Source of the DNA: Dastarcus helophoroides
Taxonomy: Eukaryota > Arthropoda > Insecta > Coleoptera > Bothrideridae
Assembly: GCA_028583605.1 (NCBI GenBank)
Contig: CM053334.1
Location: 25,997,226 to 26,061,225, forward strand
Length of the DNA: 64,000 nt
Direction: 5' to 3'
A program made the translations under genes and the position numbers. The notes beneath the pieces were generated by a model. The model saw only the letters and a list, made by a program, of their open reading frames with translations, made no database searches and was not told the origin of the DNA. Positions 46,231-58,413 of the stretch are shown piece by piece. Each line of letters begins with the position of its first letter. Position 1 is the first letter of the stretch.

Positions 46231-47191
46231 AAAGAAGAAAATCCATAAAATACTCGTTTCTTAAAGAAAAATTAAATGTTTTGAAAAAATTAGCATAGAG
46301 ATGCTTCAAAAATTTAATTGGAAATTTTTTGGTTTACCATAAGTGTTTAGGATTCGAGTAATTGATACGACGATTCGATCAATACTAATTTTATTAAAAG
46401 TAAAAACTTAAAAACTACGACAATTTAAAATGTGATGTTAAACAAGTTTTCAGTAATTAATGATATAATCATGTAACATGCATATGTGTACAAATGCATG
46501 GGTTGGCGGTCGCTGGTTTAACCGTTCTGTTGAGCCTTGCAATAATTTTCATAAACCTGATTAACGAGAATTTGTTAAATTTTAAACAATTACATGAAGA
46601 AATCAAAACAATTGAGGAATTTGGAAAACAATTAAGTGTCTCAGGTTGAATGACACCTTACAAATAAAGATACAAATGATTTAAAATCTGTTTAATAGAA
46701 GATTAAACAATAAGAGTGACATCTAAAGATAGTTGGTTAAAAAACTTTTATTGGAGTGTAAAACTTTGGGTTCCAATATGAAGATCAAGATTCATTTTTT
46801 GGACACATATCTTAAATACTCCTACGAATTAGAAGGCTTCGGGGAGCTCTAAGTGATAAGAACTGATAAAAGTTTCATGCGGACATTCCAGTGATGGAAA
46901 AATTTTATCAGAGCAGATTAAACACAAGGATGTTGACTGAATGCTACTGCTTGATCAAGAGGGACCAATTAAAAGCTAAACAATCTAGAAAAACAAAGAT
47001 TATAAGTTCCTTATGTACATTTTTTATTTTATATTTCTGGAAATCCATCATTTTTCAAACATTTAACAAACAAATGTCGTGGGTGATGAAAATTTTATAA
47101 CTGCTTATTTTAAATGACAACAACTAACACAATTAAAAAATACAAAAGAAGTTTATGTGACATGACAAAACTTGAATTTTATTGACCAGTG
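46231..47191 (+). mobile_element. Element B, second copy of the 17.8-kb TIR element
   Basis: From the AGT run onward it follows 18319-18837 closely, for example ATGCTTCAAAAATTTAA, GTAAAACTTTGGGTT, GATAAGAACTGATAAA and ATGACAACAACTAACAC, ending TTGACCAGTG at 47191. It contains a solo LTR (46344-46709) and about 35 extra bp before the right end. One frame, MMEKFYQSRLNTRMLTE then LIKRDQLKAKQSRKTKIISS (46891 on), preserves the vestigial protein better than copy A. The left part is missing or displaced by the LINE insertion. Confidence 0.75.
46339..46714 (+). repeat. Solo LTR, 366 bp, with 5-bp target duplication ATAAG
   Basis: The insertion runs from TGTTTAGG (46344) to ATTAAACA (46709), that is TG...CA with short inverted ends TGTTTA/TAAACA. 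ATAAG flanks it at 46339-46343 and 46710-46714. In element A the corresponding site reads ACCATAAGAGTGATATC, an uninterrupted single ATAAG, so the empty site is known. An AATAAAG word lies near the end. No internal retrotransposon sequence is present. Orientation is taken from the AATAAAG and is tentative. Confidence 0.85.
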
Positions 47192-50100
47192 TTCTTGGAA
47201 AATTATTGAGTTGAAGATCAAGAAAGTAAAATTTTAGAAAAGAATTCAAATCTGTTAAACAAACAAAAGTCGACAATTTTAGAAATGTACCAAAAAATGT
47301 TCTTATTAATTTTTCTTTGAAAGATGAGAGAAGAATTGCGACAGAAACTTTAATACAAAAATAATACTTAATCAAAAAAAGTTCGTTTCGACAATTTGAG
47401 CTGACTATCATATGAGTTAATAAAGTTGAGTTTTTCACTATTTATTTTTTAAAAGTATGGACAGTTGTTTTACGTGAGATTAACCTCGGCGGCTTACAAT
47501 TTGTATCAGGAATAATTTTATTTACATGTTACCCCGGCGCATCCACCATAGAATTCCCGTATTGGTGATCAAGCTCAAAGTTGCTTTATCACTATATTAG
47601 GCGAAGCTCAGAATCCATGAGATAAAAATGAATGTCATTAAAACGTTCAATGATCTTATAAAAAATTAATTATTAGCTTAGCAATCGACATCTTGGTCAG
47701 CAACATAATGCCTAGTTTTTCTAAGTTTATATGTTTCACTTAAAATTCTACGTATTTGCTACAATTCGTAGTATAATTTGAAGTGCAATTGTTATAGGAA
47801 TTAATCAAGGATGCATTCTACCTTTATAAATAATAATTTTTCAAGGCAATCTTAAAAGTCTTTTATAAAACAACCGCCTAATAAGAGCTACATTTCATAG
47901 GAAATTCTTATTCACTTTTTACCCCTGTTTATTATGTATTGATCGCTGGAATCTTATCATGGCTTAATCAACTATTCATTTGACGCAGAACTCAGGTTAC
48001 ATAAAAATTCTTTGCTAGAAAGTCAAGAATATACATTTAAAACGCAACGCTTGATTTAAAAGTCAAGCAAGCGCTCATGTAGTTACTTGAAATAAAAAAG
48101 TAAAAACTTGAAAGGTTAAAGACAACATTTTATGAAAGAAGTAAAAACCAAATCGTAAAAAAACAAATTTTGATTGATTGAGTAATAATTTTTGGAACCT
48201 TGTATTTAATTAGAAATTAAGTCAAATTTGAAACTTCAAATCTTAAAAATCGAAATTTTGACTATATACAGATAAACATTTAAGCTGTCTGCGAATCTAA
48301 CCGACGACGCTTGACATTAAATTCAGAACAATAAATAAATACATGATTTACGAATAAAACTTTCAACACAAATGTTTATCTTCCGATTTATAGACTTTAA
48401 AAATTTTCAAGAAAAAACTAATTAAACTAATAAATCCCTAACCTATTTATCGGTCGTTTCACAATTTTAAATATATATAGTTAGATTACAATATTGAAAT
48501 TTAAACTTATCATTTTGTAGATCTTAGCTAAAGTGATGTACTGGGTGGTATTTTTACCTCTCACTTAAGTATTTTACTGATCAGAACTATTGTCATGGTA
48601 CCATTTTTGTGAAGTGGGTAACGCCAAAAGAATGGTTAATTTATTCCAAAGTAAATTTGATATCTTGATAAAATCGCGGTTTTGGAATTTTCAGAACACA
48701 ATGTGTACAGATAGATGAAGATTTAACAACCAATGGAGTCGTTGGAATCAGGCAAAGATGTTTAACAAGTTGACCATTAATGAATTTTTTTTCATATAAC
48801 ATGCGTACGAATCTTTTTAGACCCTGACCACACAATTTATAAAACAACTTCCTTCACTACGTTTCTTCATCTAGATATCGGTTGATATTATACGCGACCA
48901 ACATCCTAAAATCTCCTCGTTTTATATTATTGATATCATTTTTTATTTATCAGTTACATCATTTAATATTGATGGAATAAAAAACGCATTTTTATTCTTA
49001 CTGCGTTCGGAAATATTCTAATAAGTAAAGCATAGGCACAAACAACCTGTTGCATAAAGTAACTGAAATAAATAATACAATTCGTACATTTAATTCTAAT
49101 TATATTTATATTGAATAATAAAACTCTTCTTTAGTTAATTACTAGAGATACATAATTCTCCAAACCTTGATTCACGTCTTGTGAGGATAATAATCAAAGT
49201 CTAAGCGCAAAGTTTAAATATTTAAATGCGCTAACAAGCCATATGAAGTAAATAAACATTGCATTACACACCATTACTATGCATGCATTATGTGCATTTA
49301 AGTATAATCTTGTCACGAGATTTTAAAAATGAAGAACGCGTATATGCATTTCCAGATGTATTATCAATTTCACGAAGAGAAATAATGTGATTCGTAGAAT
49401 ACTGATAAATTGTAAATTAAAGTGGTTTTATGTATTACGAAAATATTGTTTGTTAAAGAAAAATGAAATATTTTTTGGAACAGACGTTTTTAAAAATTAT
49501 TTTCTTCTTTGCAACAATATGAATCTATCTTGATTACACATAAAATTTTGACTTTTTTCTAAAGCATACATTGACACACATACTTACATATAACGTAACA
49601 CAATTATGAAGTTATAATTAGGGTAATCTAATATGACAATAACACAAGAATTATAATAAAACAGTATACTGCCACACTTATTACGTGATGTGAAAACTGC
49701 TTCATGGGCTTTAAATATTACCCACATTCGACTCTTTCTGTCATTTTTTGTGGTCAAGTAGTTTTTAAGTTCATCCACATCAAACACAATATTGCGCAAT
49801 GTTGTGTCCTATTTAGATGAAGGGACATTTACGTAAAAAGGAAAGGTGGAAATAAAAAACGTTTACTTCTTAAGATAAAGTAATATCTGAAAAAATGATG
49901 CAAAGCAATTCAATTAATTTTATTTAGGATCGGAGTTCTACAATTTTTTTTCAATCTGAATCCGATGAACAATACGCCTCAAAGGAAAAAGGTCGAACAT
50001 CTGATTACTACGTTACCTTCTTTTGTATGCAGCTTTGCCATCCGTCCTCTTTTCCCCACGGATACTTTTTTCTTTTTAAAACTGACCGGAAATGCGAGAT

Positions 50101-50807
50101 GAGAAATGTTGACAAACATCGATGTTAATAATTAATATCGATAACTAGGCATCTATGATCGGTAATAATCGCGCTTGAAACGTGTTCTTTAACGTCGACG
50201 TTACTAGTTGAATTTATAGAATGACCAGTGTACACAGTGGCCTAATTCCAAAAAAAAAAAATGTGTAAAAAAATGCCTTTTCTCACCATTGGAATTTTGC
50301 TTTGATATCTTAAAAGTATAATTAATTAATTAAAAGAAAGCTTGCTACACATTTTCCTCGCATATTAAAAAGATTAAGCAAAAACTTCTTACTATAAGCT
50401 TGCAAAGACGCCCTTTGCATAGTATGATTTTAACACTATATTTTACGACTCATTCGGCAAGTTTTGAAGATAGTGTGCGTTTAAAACGCCATATTTCAAA
50501 GTAAAATTTTTACAGCAACTTACTTAGACTATTCAATTGGTCCTTATTAAGGCTATTTTTAAATTTGTATGCTCCCAGAAGCTTAAATATTTTAAATTGA
50601 TCTAAAAAATTTTGAAAATTCGAGCCCTTAATCTCAACTGTAAGCTATTTGATCGGATGGAAATGGAAATAATACGAGAGAGTGTAAACAAAAAGACTGA
50701 CAGCTATGAAGAATACATATTTTTGTTAAACCCTACAAAAAAATCATTATGCAAAAAATTCGTAAATGAAAACATTCGTATATAAATTAACTTTCAAAAT
50801 TTAATTA
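47192..50807. other. 3.6 kb with no recognised feature
   Basis: AT-rich, largely non-repetitive sequence. Short open frames at 48641-48847 and 49584-49799 (minus) show no motif. Around 48110-48280 there is a little AAATTTTG-type degeneracy. CCAGTGTACACAGTGG near 50226-50241 is a short palindrome-like word. Confidence 0.45.
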
Positions 50808-51653
50808 TACAAAGCTAAATCAAATATGAACGGAATTTATATCATGTCGCCATAAGAGCGTCGGATGTGCTCATACTCTCAGACATATTAGGTGGGGATA
50901 TCACGTGACTTCCTCCGCTCAAACGAATTTCGTTCTCGCCGTTCGTCAGTTGTAAATACAATGAGTGAGCAAGAGGCCCAACACATTATTATTAAATTTC
51001 CTGCCGTTGAAGGTGTAAAGCCCGCAGAAATTCTTCTTTGACTTGAAGCACAGCTTGGGGATACTTGTTTGAAGAAAACTTAAGTGTATGAATGGCACAA
51101 CAAAATATTTAGAAGAACGAACTCAAGTTGCCCGTCGTCCTTGGATCACTGTGACTGCGGACTTAAATAACGGTGTTGTGCACGTCATTTTTCTGCATGA
51201 AAGTCGTACGGTTAATGCTGCTTACTACTGCCAGCTATTGGATAAAGCAAAACGTGCACATCGACGTAAGAGGCGCAAATTTTCGGTCAGAAGTGTGATT
51301 CACGACAACGCTCGACTCCACTCAACCAATCTGACACATCAAAAATTAGAGAAAATGCATTGGGCATCATTAGAACACCCTCCTTATAGTCCCGACTTAC
51401 CACCATGCGATTATCATATGTTTGGGCCACTGAAAAAATCTCTAGAAAGTGCGCGATTCCATGCGGTTGAGACATTTGTGCGCAATTGGCTGCAAAAACT
51501 TCTCCCCTACTTTTTATGATGATGGCATTAAAGAACTCCCAATCCGTTGGAAAAAATTTATAACATAATCAGGAGATTATGTAGAAAAATAGTTAATAAC
51601 TTTCATATATGTATCTTGTACCAACAAATTCCGGTTCATATTTGATTTTCGTA
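50808..51653 (+). mobile_element. mariner-type element, internally deleted
   Basis: AAATCAAATATGAAC at the left (about 50817) and the reverse of GTTCATATTTGATTT at the right (about 51634-51648) form the inverted ends, with TA just outside. At about 845 bp it is shorter than a full mariner because part of the transposase is missing. The remaining frame is described separately. Confidence 0.8.
50961..51567 (+). pseudogene. mariner transposase with central deletion
   Basis: The N-terminus reads MSEQEAQHIIIKF and EGVKPAEILL, with a stop where arginine is expected, then LEAQLGDTCLKKT and VYEWH. The frame then jumps from the hinge (ERTQVARRPW) to VVHVIFLHESRTVNAAYYCQ, losing the region with the first catalytic aspartate. 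The rest is intact: VIHDNARLHS (second D), then EHPPYSPDLPPCDYHMF (third D), then a frameshift before FYDDGIKELPIRWKKF. It belongs to the D34D mariners and differs from the mariner at 14546. Confidence 0.88.
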
Positions 51654-51799
51654 CATATAATATTATCGTCCTATCAAGTATGCAGTGTCTACTATATATC
51701 TCGATTAAGGAAAAAAGCCTCTTTCTTATTCTTTGCAAGGTTACAAAGATGCTCCAGTACTAGAATCTAAAAATAGTTTACATTTTGTATTCCCTTGCC

Positions 51800-54700
51800 A
51801 GATGGTAAATTCATTTCTTTTTTTTAATTACAATTGAATGGAAGCTGCATTTTCGAAATTTTATAATAGAAATTGGAGTGTAAAACCAGCATTTTAAAAA
51901 CCATTAAACTCGAAATTTGTAATTTTGTTTATAAACAATGTTTTCTTAGAATTCTGATTTTCTTTGAATTTTGATTTTAATCCTCAAATCTGTAAAAAAG
52001 TTTTCAAATGTCCAAGTTCAAGATTTTTAAACTTAGCTCCGTATTTAAAATAAAAACTTAAATTTTGAAAAGAATTAAAATTTATAGAAAAGGAAAAGTT
52101 TTAACAGGGAGTTTCAAAAAAATTTCAAATTTTAAGAAAACCTGGAACTAAAAAATTATCAAATTTTTGAATTTAGAAATTTTATTTACTCAAATAATTT
52201 TGATAAAATCTTGAATATTTACTGGAAACTTTAAACCTTAAAAAAAGGGCAACATTTCGGAATTAAACACACTAACCAATATTAATTTCGAAAATGAAGT
52301 AAGTATTTCCAAAAGGACAATATTTCAGCAATGTGAAAATGTCAGGAAGAAAAGTAAAATGTTTTAATTCAAATTAGAATTTTAAGAATAAATCAAAATT
52401 TTAACACAACAAACATAAATTTTTAGTTAATTTTTCAACCGAAGCTAAAGAAATGTAGATCGTTTTTAAAAAACTGAATATTTTTGAAAGAAAAAACGAA
52501 ATTTTGAATGTATGTCGATAATTTAAGAAAGAAGGTAAGGATTGAAACGTAAACTCAAAAATTTGCCAAAAGAATCAACATTTTTCAATATTTCGAAAAT
52601 AAAATAAAAAATCTCTTGTAAAAGACAAATTTTGAAGCACTAAGTCGGTATGTATTCCAAAGAAATAAACATTACAAACAACTTGAAATTTCGAGTTAGA
52701 AATTGGGCTTGTTGACATCTTTTTTTTAGTTGATATTTAGGAGAGTAGAACTTTCGAAAAAATATAATTTCTTGAAAAAGACATAGTTTTGGGTTTAATT
52801 CAAAATTTTAAGGATAAAGTTAAGAATGTAAATATAAACCAGAAATTTCAGTAAAAAAGTCAGAATTTCGAGGCTAAAGTCAACATTTCAAATACCAACA
52901 AACTAACAATAAGTGGAATAAAACCTGACCAGCAAAATAGGAGATTTTGAAGAAAACCCAATTTTGTAGAATATATTTAAATTTTAACTCGAAATTTTAA
53001 AAAAAATCCAAATTTTTTGAAAAACAAGTTTTTAAGTTAAAGTCAAAATACAGAAAATGAAAACAAGTAAATACTGAGTTTTGAGAAAGGTTGGGTTTAA
53101 AATGACTAACCTAATATTTCAAAAATAAGGTTAAATATTTCCAAAAGGACAATATTTCAGCAATGCCAAAATTTTAGGAAGAAAAGTAAAAGGCCTTAAT
53201 TTCAAATTGCAATTTTGAAAATAAATCAAAATTTCAACACAACAGACACAAATTTTTAGTTTTTCCTACCGAAACTAAAAAATGTAGATCGTTTGTAAAA
53301 CACTGAAATCTTTTAAAAGAAAAAACGAAATTTTCAGTTTATGTCGATAATTTAAAAAAGAAGGTAAAAATTGAAACGTAAACTCGAAATTTTGCCAAAA
53401 GCATAAACATTTTTCAATATGTCGAAAATAAAATAAAAAATCTCTTAACAAAGACAAACTTTGAAGTACTAAGTAGAAATGTATTCCAACAGAAATAAAA
53501 ATCACAAACAACTCCAAATTTCGAGAGAGAAAGTGGACTTGGGTACCTTTTTTTAGATGAAATTTAGGAAAGTAGAACTTTCAAAAAAATAAGATCTCTT
53601 GAGAAAGGCATAGTTTTGGGTTTAATTCAAAATTTCAAGGAAAAAGTTAAGAATGTAAATATAAATCCGAACAAAAAAACGTAAACTCGAAATTTTGCCA
53701 AAAGAATCAACAATTTTCAATATTTCGAAAATAAAATAAAAAAATAATCTCTTGAAAATGACACACTTTGAAGTACTAAATCGAAATGTATTCCAAACAG
53801 AAATGAAAATTACAAACAACTCAAAATTTCGAGTAAGAAATTGAGCTTTTTTTAAGTGGAAAAATAGGATTTCTTGAAAAAGACATAGTTTTGGGTTTAA
53901 TTCAAAATTTCAAGGAAAAAGTTAGGAATGTAAATATAAACCCGAAATTTCAGAAAAAAAGTCGAAATTTCGAGGCTAAAGTCATTGTTTTGAATACCAA
54001 CATATCAATACGTGAAATAAAACATGACTGGAAAAATTCCAGATTTCGAAGAAAGCCCAATTTTGTAGAATATATTTAAATTTAAACTCAATATTTTTTT
54101 AATTCAAAATTTCTAGAAAATCAAGTTTCTAAGTTTCAAGTCAAAATTAAGAAATAAAAACAAGTAAATACTGCTTTGAAAAAGGTAAAATTGTTGGAAC
54201 TAAACATGTAGGCTTCCAAAAAGAACAAAAATATCAAAAAAAATTTCCAGTTTAAATTTTTTTTAAATCGTTTTCTACGGAAATTTTAACTGTGACTTAC
54301 TTTTTGTAAAAAATTAAATTTTAGCCTTTATTTTTAGAATTTTGGAGTAAAAAGACTAAATTAAAAAAAAATGAAAATGTCAAGTCAAAATTTCTAAAAA
54401 AGGACTCAAATTTATTTAAATAAAAGGTTCTCAACATTTCTACTTTAATTTAGATATATTGACCGTAAGTCCAAATATTCAATTTGTTTTGAAAATGTTG
54501 CTGAAAACTTCAAAATTTCCAGAAAAGGTTACATTTTTCAGCTAGTTTAACCGTTCCAAATTTAAGTCGGTACTTTTTATATATTTTTTTTGGAAAATTT
54601 CAACTTCAAGCAAAATTTAGTCTTTTTCTAGCAAGTACAACTTACCCTAACCATTTTTCCTGACATATTGACTTTATACTTTAAATATATAGACATTCGG

Positions 54701-54954
54701 AATTACAAAAGTTGAACCTCGAACCTAAAGAACTGAAAATTATAATTTTAAACTTGGAATTTTGTCGAAAACTTACATATTTCACTTTTTAATCAAAATA
54801 TTAAAATTTATTTAATTTAAAATTTTATTTAAAATTGAAAAAAAAAATTAATTCATAAATTTACTTTGTGTTTCCCCAAAATTTAAACTTTTTCTAAAAA
54901 TGTTATCTTTTTTCTTTAAATTTGGACATATTTTCCACATTTAAAGTTAAAATT
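51800..54954. repeat. Degenerate AT tract, A-rich strand on +, with tandem duplication
   Basis: This has the same word family as other tracts. It includes the tandemly duplicated block 52290-54190, described separately. Towards 54400-54950 the polarity becomes mixed. Confidence 0.6.
52290..54190. repeat. Tandem duplication, three units of unequal length
   Basis: Landmark words recur in order. TTTCCAAAAGGACAATATTT is at about 52306 and 53138 (832 bp apart). ACGTAAACTC is at 52547, 53376 and 53679 (829 and 303 bp apart). ACAAACAACT and GACATAGTTTTGGGTTTAAT also recur. Units run about 52290-53115, 53116-53669 and 53670-54190; units 2 and 3 are each truncated. The unit itself is made of degenerate tract sequence. 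Confidence 0.75.
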
Positions 54955-54961
54955 TAGGACT

Positions 54962-55130
54962 GAAATACATATATTGTCCCCTTAAATCAAAAAAGATTAA
55001 AAAACACAACAAAGATTGCTCTAACGCGTTTCGATAGCCAAGCTATCATCTTCAGTATCTCTCTGAAGATGATAGCTTGGCTATCGAAACGCGTTAGAGC
55101 AACCTTTGTTGTGTTTTCTAACATTTTTTT
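54962..55130. mobile_element. H2 element, head-to-head palindrome with two hammerhead-like motifs
   Basis: This is the best-preserved H2 centre. Two arms meet at the 7-nt spacer TATCTCT (55056-55062): AGATTGCTCTAACGCG and TTTCGATAGCCAAGC leftward, the mirror image rightward. Each arm carries the sequence CTGAAGATGATAGC, TTG, GCTATCGAAACGCGTTAGAG. The left arm continues to the outer region (ATTGTCCCCTTAAATC); the right arm stops after TTGTTGTGTTTTCTAAC. No convincing target duplication was found. Confidence 0.8.
55059..55099 (+). ncRNA. Hammerhead-like ribozyme, H2 type
   Basis: CTCT (55059-55062) pairs with AGAG (55096-55099) as stem I. CUGAAGA (55063-55069) fits CUGANGA. One extra T (55070) precedes stem II, GATAGC/GCTATC (55071-55076 with 55080-55085) with loop TTG. 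GAAA (55086-55089) follows, stem III is A-U and C-G closed by GC, and the triplet is GUU (55093-55095), with predicted cleavage before AGAG. The unpaired T between the core and stem II departs from the canonical fold, so activity is uncertain. The mirror-image motif on the minus strand has weaker stem I pairing. Confidence 0.6.
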
Positions 55131-56231
55131 GCTAACATTTTTAGCAACTATTTGAAATTTGTAATGTAGACGTAAATTTTAAGAGTGTAAGTAAAAAATT
55201 CCATAAAAATTGTAATTTAAATTTCTAAACTCAAATTTTCTACCGGAAGATTGGAATTTCCGGATAAATGACAAATTGTCGGTAAGAAAAACGCAAAAGA
55301 TCAAGTTTAAAAACAAAATTTTAGTGACAATTTTAACTGTAGTTGAAAAGTTTGTAAAGAAACTTAACATTTTGAGAAAATTGACATTTCTCACCTATAC
55401 TTTGTGGAATTCTTCAATATTCATAACTATTAAACTTTATTAACAATTATAATATATATAATTATAATTATTTTAGAAAACACAATTTCGACTTCCAAAT
55501 TGAAAATAATCAGAAAAAATCACATCTTCTAGTCTAAAGTCGAAATCTTGAAAAAAAGTCAAATTTTTGCGCATAAAAATGACTATTTTAGCATCAAAAA
55601 GTGAAAGTTTAAATTAGACATTTTCTAGCATGTCACCACTTCAAATTTACTTTCAGGATTTCGACCTAAATTTCAAGATCCCGCCTGTTAATTGGAATAT
55701 AAGGTTGTTTTTTTTTCTTGAAATTTTGACTGAAATTTAAAGTTCCTGGGAAAAAATCGAAATGGCAAAAAAAGTTTAAAAGAAAAATCAGACTCTGGAT
55801 ATTTGAGAGGGTTTTAGGAAGTCGGAATCGGGATTTCGAGGAAAATTTAGAATATTGAAATTAGAGGGAAATTTGAAAAAAAATTCAAAAAGAAATCGAA
55901 ATTTTGACTAACAACTTGGGTAATTAGATTACGAAAGAAAAAATCGAAGTTTAAGAAAAAAGTAATATTGGAATTTTCTGAAAAAAAATAAAATATCTAG
56001 AAAAACTCGAATTTGCAAAAAAAAATTGTAAGGCTTTAGGCTAAACTAAAAACCGAGCATAAAATGTTTATTTTTGTCTCGAAATTTTAGGAAAAAAAGA
56101 AATATTTCGCGATAAAAATTCTAACCTCAAAAAAGGATCAAAAATTTTAGAAATAAATGAAGAAAATTTAAAATTATTATTTGGGTTGAAATTTTGAGAA
56201 TAAAGTCAATATTTTCTTCTAGAGAATGCGG
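55131..56231. repeat. Degenerate AT tract, A-rich strand mostly on +
   Basis: AAATTTTGACT, GTCGAAATTTT and AAATCGAAATT-like words and A runs recur, with no coding content. Confidence 0.55.
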
Positions 56232-56416
56232 AAAATGTCCGTTTCTAAAATTAAAATACAAAACTTGTTCCCTGAAACCAAGAAAGATGTCGAAACGCGT
56301 TGGAACAACCTTTGTTGCGTTTTTTAATCTTTCTTGATTTCAGGGGACAAGTTTTGTATTTCAATTTTTGATGATAACCAAGGACCAGTCCGTTCCACCA
56401 AAATGTCCGTTTCTAA
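56232..56416 (+). mobile_element. H2 element with 17-bp target duplication
   Basis: AAAATGTCCGTTTCTAA is repeated exactly at 56232-56248 and 56400-56416. The 151-bp insert between has two inverted arms (AAAATACAAAACTTGTTCCC facing GGGGACAAGTTTTGTATTTC) with a partial centre that keeps GTCGAAACGCGTTGG but has lost CTGAAGA. The outer end on the right is GGACCAGTCCGTTCCACC. This is the clearest evidence that H2 inserts with long target duplications. Confidence 0.92.
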
Positions 56417-58257
56417 TCTAACTTCCAGAAAAAAAACGAGAGATTGAAAGTAAACTCGTAATTTTGAAATGAAAGTTGCATGGATTTGTGCAAAATTTTG
56501 AAATAAAAATCGAAATTTTTTAAAAAAATCCGATACTTCATGGTAAAGTAAAATTTATTTTAGAAACAAATTTAACTGAAATAAATTGTTATTTTTCTTC
56601 GATTCTGTTCCGATTTTTTTTCGGTTTCCTGTTTTTGGTTTAGTTCCAGTTCGATGCTATGGTTTTATATCTAAGTTTTTTCGCTGAACTTTGCTTAGAT
56701 TCAGAAAAAAAATTATCATAAATTGTTAGGTAGCAAATTTAAAATAAACCTAATTTCTTTTTTTTTTTCTTTAGTTTTAATATTTATGGTCTTAATGTAT
56801 GGAAAAAATATTTCGACATAAACATAGCGAAAAAATCGTCTTTTCTCGGTGGGACTTCAACCCCTCTCCTAAGCCTAATGACCTAACTGCGCCTATGATG
56901 ATGGGCTCTCTATTTAACCCAAGTGCAGAAAGTTTCAATGAAGACGAGAAAAAAAGCAATCGACCTTAATAAAAAATCACTGGTAACCTAATAATATTGC
57001 AATCTCAGTTACTAACCAAAGTGATGAAATAATGCAATGATTTGACAAATTGCTTGGCAATAAAAACCTCGCACGAGATCATCCGATTTGCATTTTATTA
57101 ATAGCGAAATACTCTCCTTTAATAATCTACAGTCCGGTCGAGTAAACCCACGCGTTATAAAAATAGATTTGCTTGAACCAGATGTGCACATTTATGGGTT
57201 CAGTCAACTGAAGATCCAAGAATCCAAAGTCCAGTGAATATCGGTCTGGTAATTCGGTGTTCTTGGTATTATTTCTTGGAAGGACCAGCATGATATAACA
57301 AGATTTCGATAATTTATTGAAGAATGTTGTGTAATCGAAGCAAAGGACGTGCTCTAGACACAATTCCGTTAAATTCTTTTGCTAGCTCACTTTCTTCGGT
57401 ATTGATCTCGTTGCGTGAGAATTTTTTCTATATGTGTCATCAAGAAGATGAATTTACCTGCTCTTGAAATATTTCTGATATGCATGAGATAAATTATCTT
57501 TGGATAAAGTGTCACATATAAATTCTTTTGTCATTTATCATATTTTAATGAACTTCCTATAAAATTGATAAAAGAAAGGTATCTATTATCTGATTTAAAT
57601 AACCGAATACTAGTGCATATCAATTTGTATTTTTACTGAAGATGACTATTCAGTTTTTCTCTATTTCAATAACTTTTTTCGGGTTGGAATCCTATTTGGA
57701 AAGAAATATTTAAATACCGATTTATTTTTTAATAAAAATATTGAAACTGGAAATTTCAAGAGTTGTTACAATTTCCAAGTTTCAAAACTTTGGCATGATT
57801 CTGAAAACTTCTACTTCTATTACGCAACTTTGCCTTATTTTACTCAACATCGTTGCTCTTCAATTAAGTGAGATTCTAATGGGGAAGATCGAAAAATAGT
57901 CGCCTTGTATGTGTGAACGAATTTTTTTGAGCTATTAAAAACTGCTGGTTGTTGCTTTTATTTCTTAATTTTATATTATCCATCTAACCCAAACAAAAGC
58001 AGTAACCAGCAGCTTAAAGAAATCATCAAAATAAAAATTAGGCGCTATTTATTTAACTTAACAATTTCTAAACTCTGTTAAGGGTAAATATAACAAAAAT
58101 AATAACGTATCAAAATATGAACTTATTTTTTGTGAAAATTCGATAACATTAAATAAGATAAGCCTTTCAAAAAAGTAGGTTTTAATAGCAAGAGATCGGA
58201 AAAATTTCCAATTTTCGAACACGTTTTACGAGTGATTTAGACACTTTTTTTTGGTTA
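56417..58257. other. AT-rich DNA without a gene; short hairpin at 57942-58012
   Basis: Degenerate words continue to about 56580; the rest is AT-rich and non-repetitive. CTGCTGGTTGTTGCTTTT (57942-57959) is nearly complementary to AAAAGCAGTAACCAGCAG (57995-58012), an 18-bp stem with one mismatch and a 35-nt loop. A 78-codon minus-strand frame at 57127-57363 has no recognisable motif. Confidence 0.5.
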
Positions 58258-58345
58258 AATCCACTCGCAAAGGTTAAACTTCATATGTTCTTGGAGCATT
58301 ACTAGCGGAGATAAAGATAGATGGAGATGAACCGCCCTTTTAAAT
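58258..58345 (-). mobile_element. CR1/Jockey-like LINE, terminal scrap (copy L6)
   Basis: AAATCCACTCGCAAAGG followed by degraded sequence up to GATGAACCGCC matches the last 90 bp of the LINE family on the minus strand. Confidence 0.7.
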
Positions 58346-58413
58346 TGAAATGAAGAATATATGATGCGTATGAAAAGTAATGTGATAATCTTCAAACAGA
58401 ATCATTTTTTTTT

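Noticed and set aside
50220..50245. CCAGTGTACACAGTGG as a junction of two CACTGG-type elements
   Set aside because: No similarity to elements A or B on either side; probably chance.
57127..57363. 78-codon minus-strand frame with normal-looking residue mix
   Set aside because: No recognisable domain or splice context; kept only as a note.
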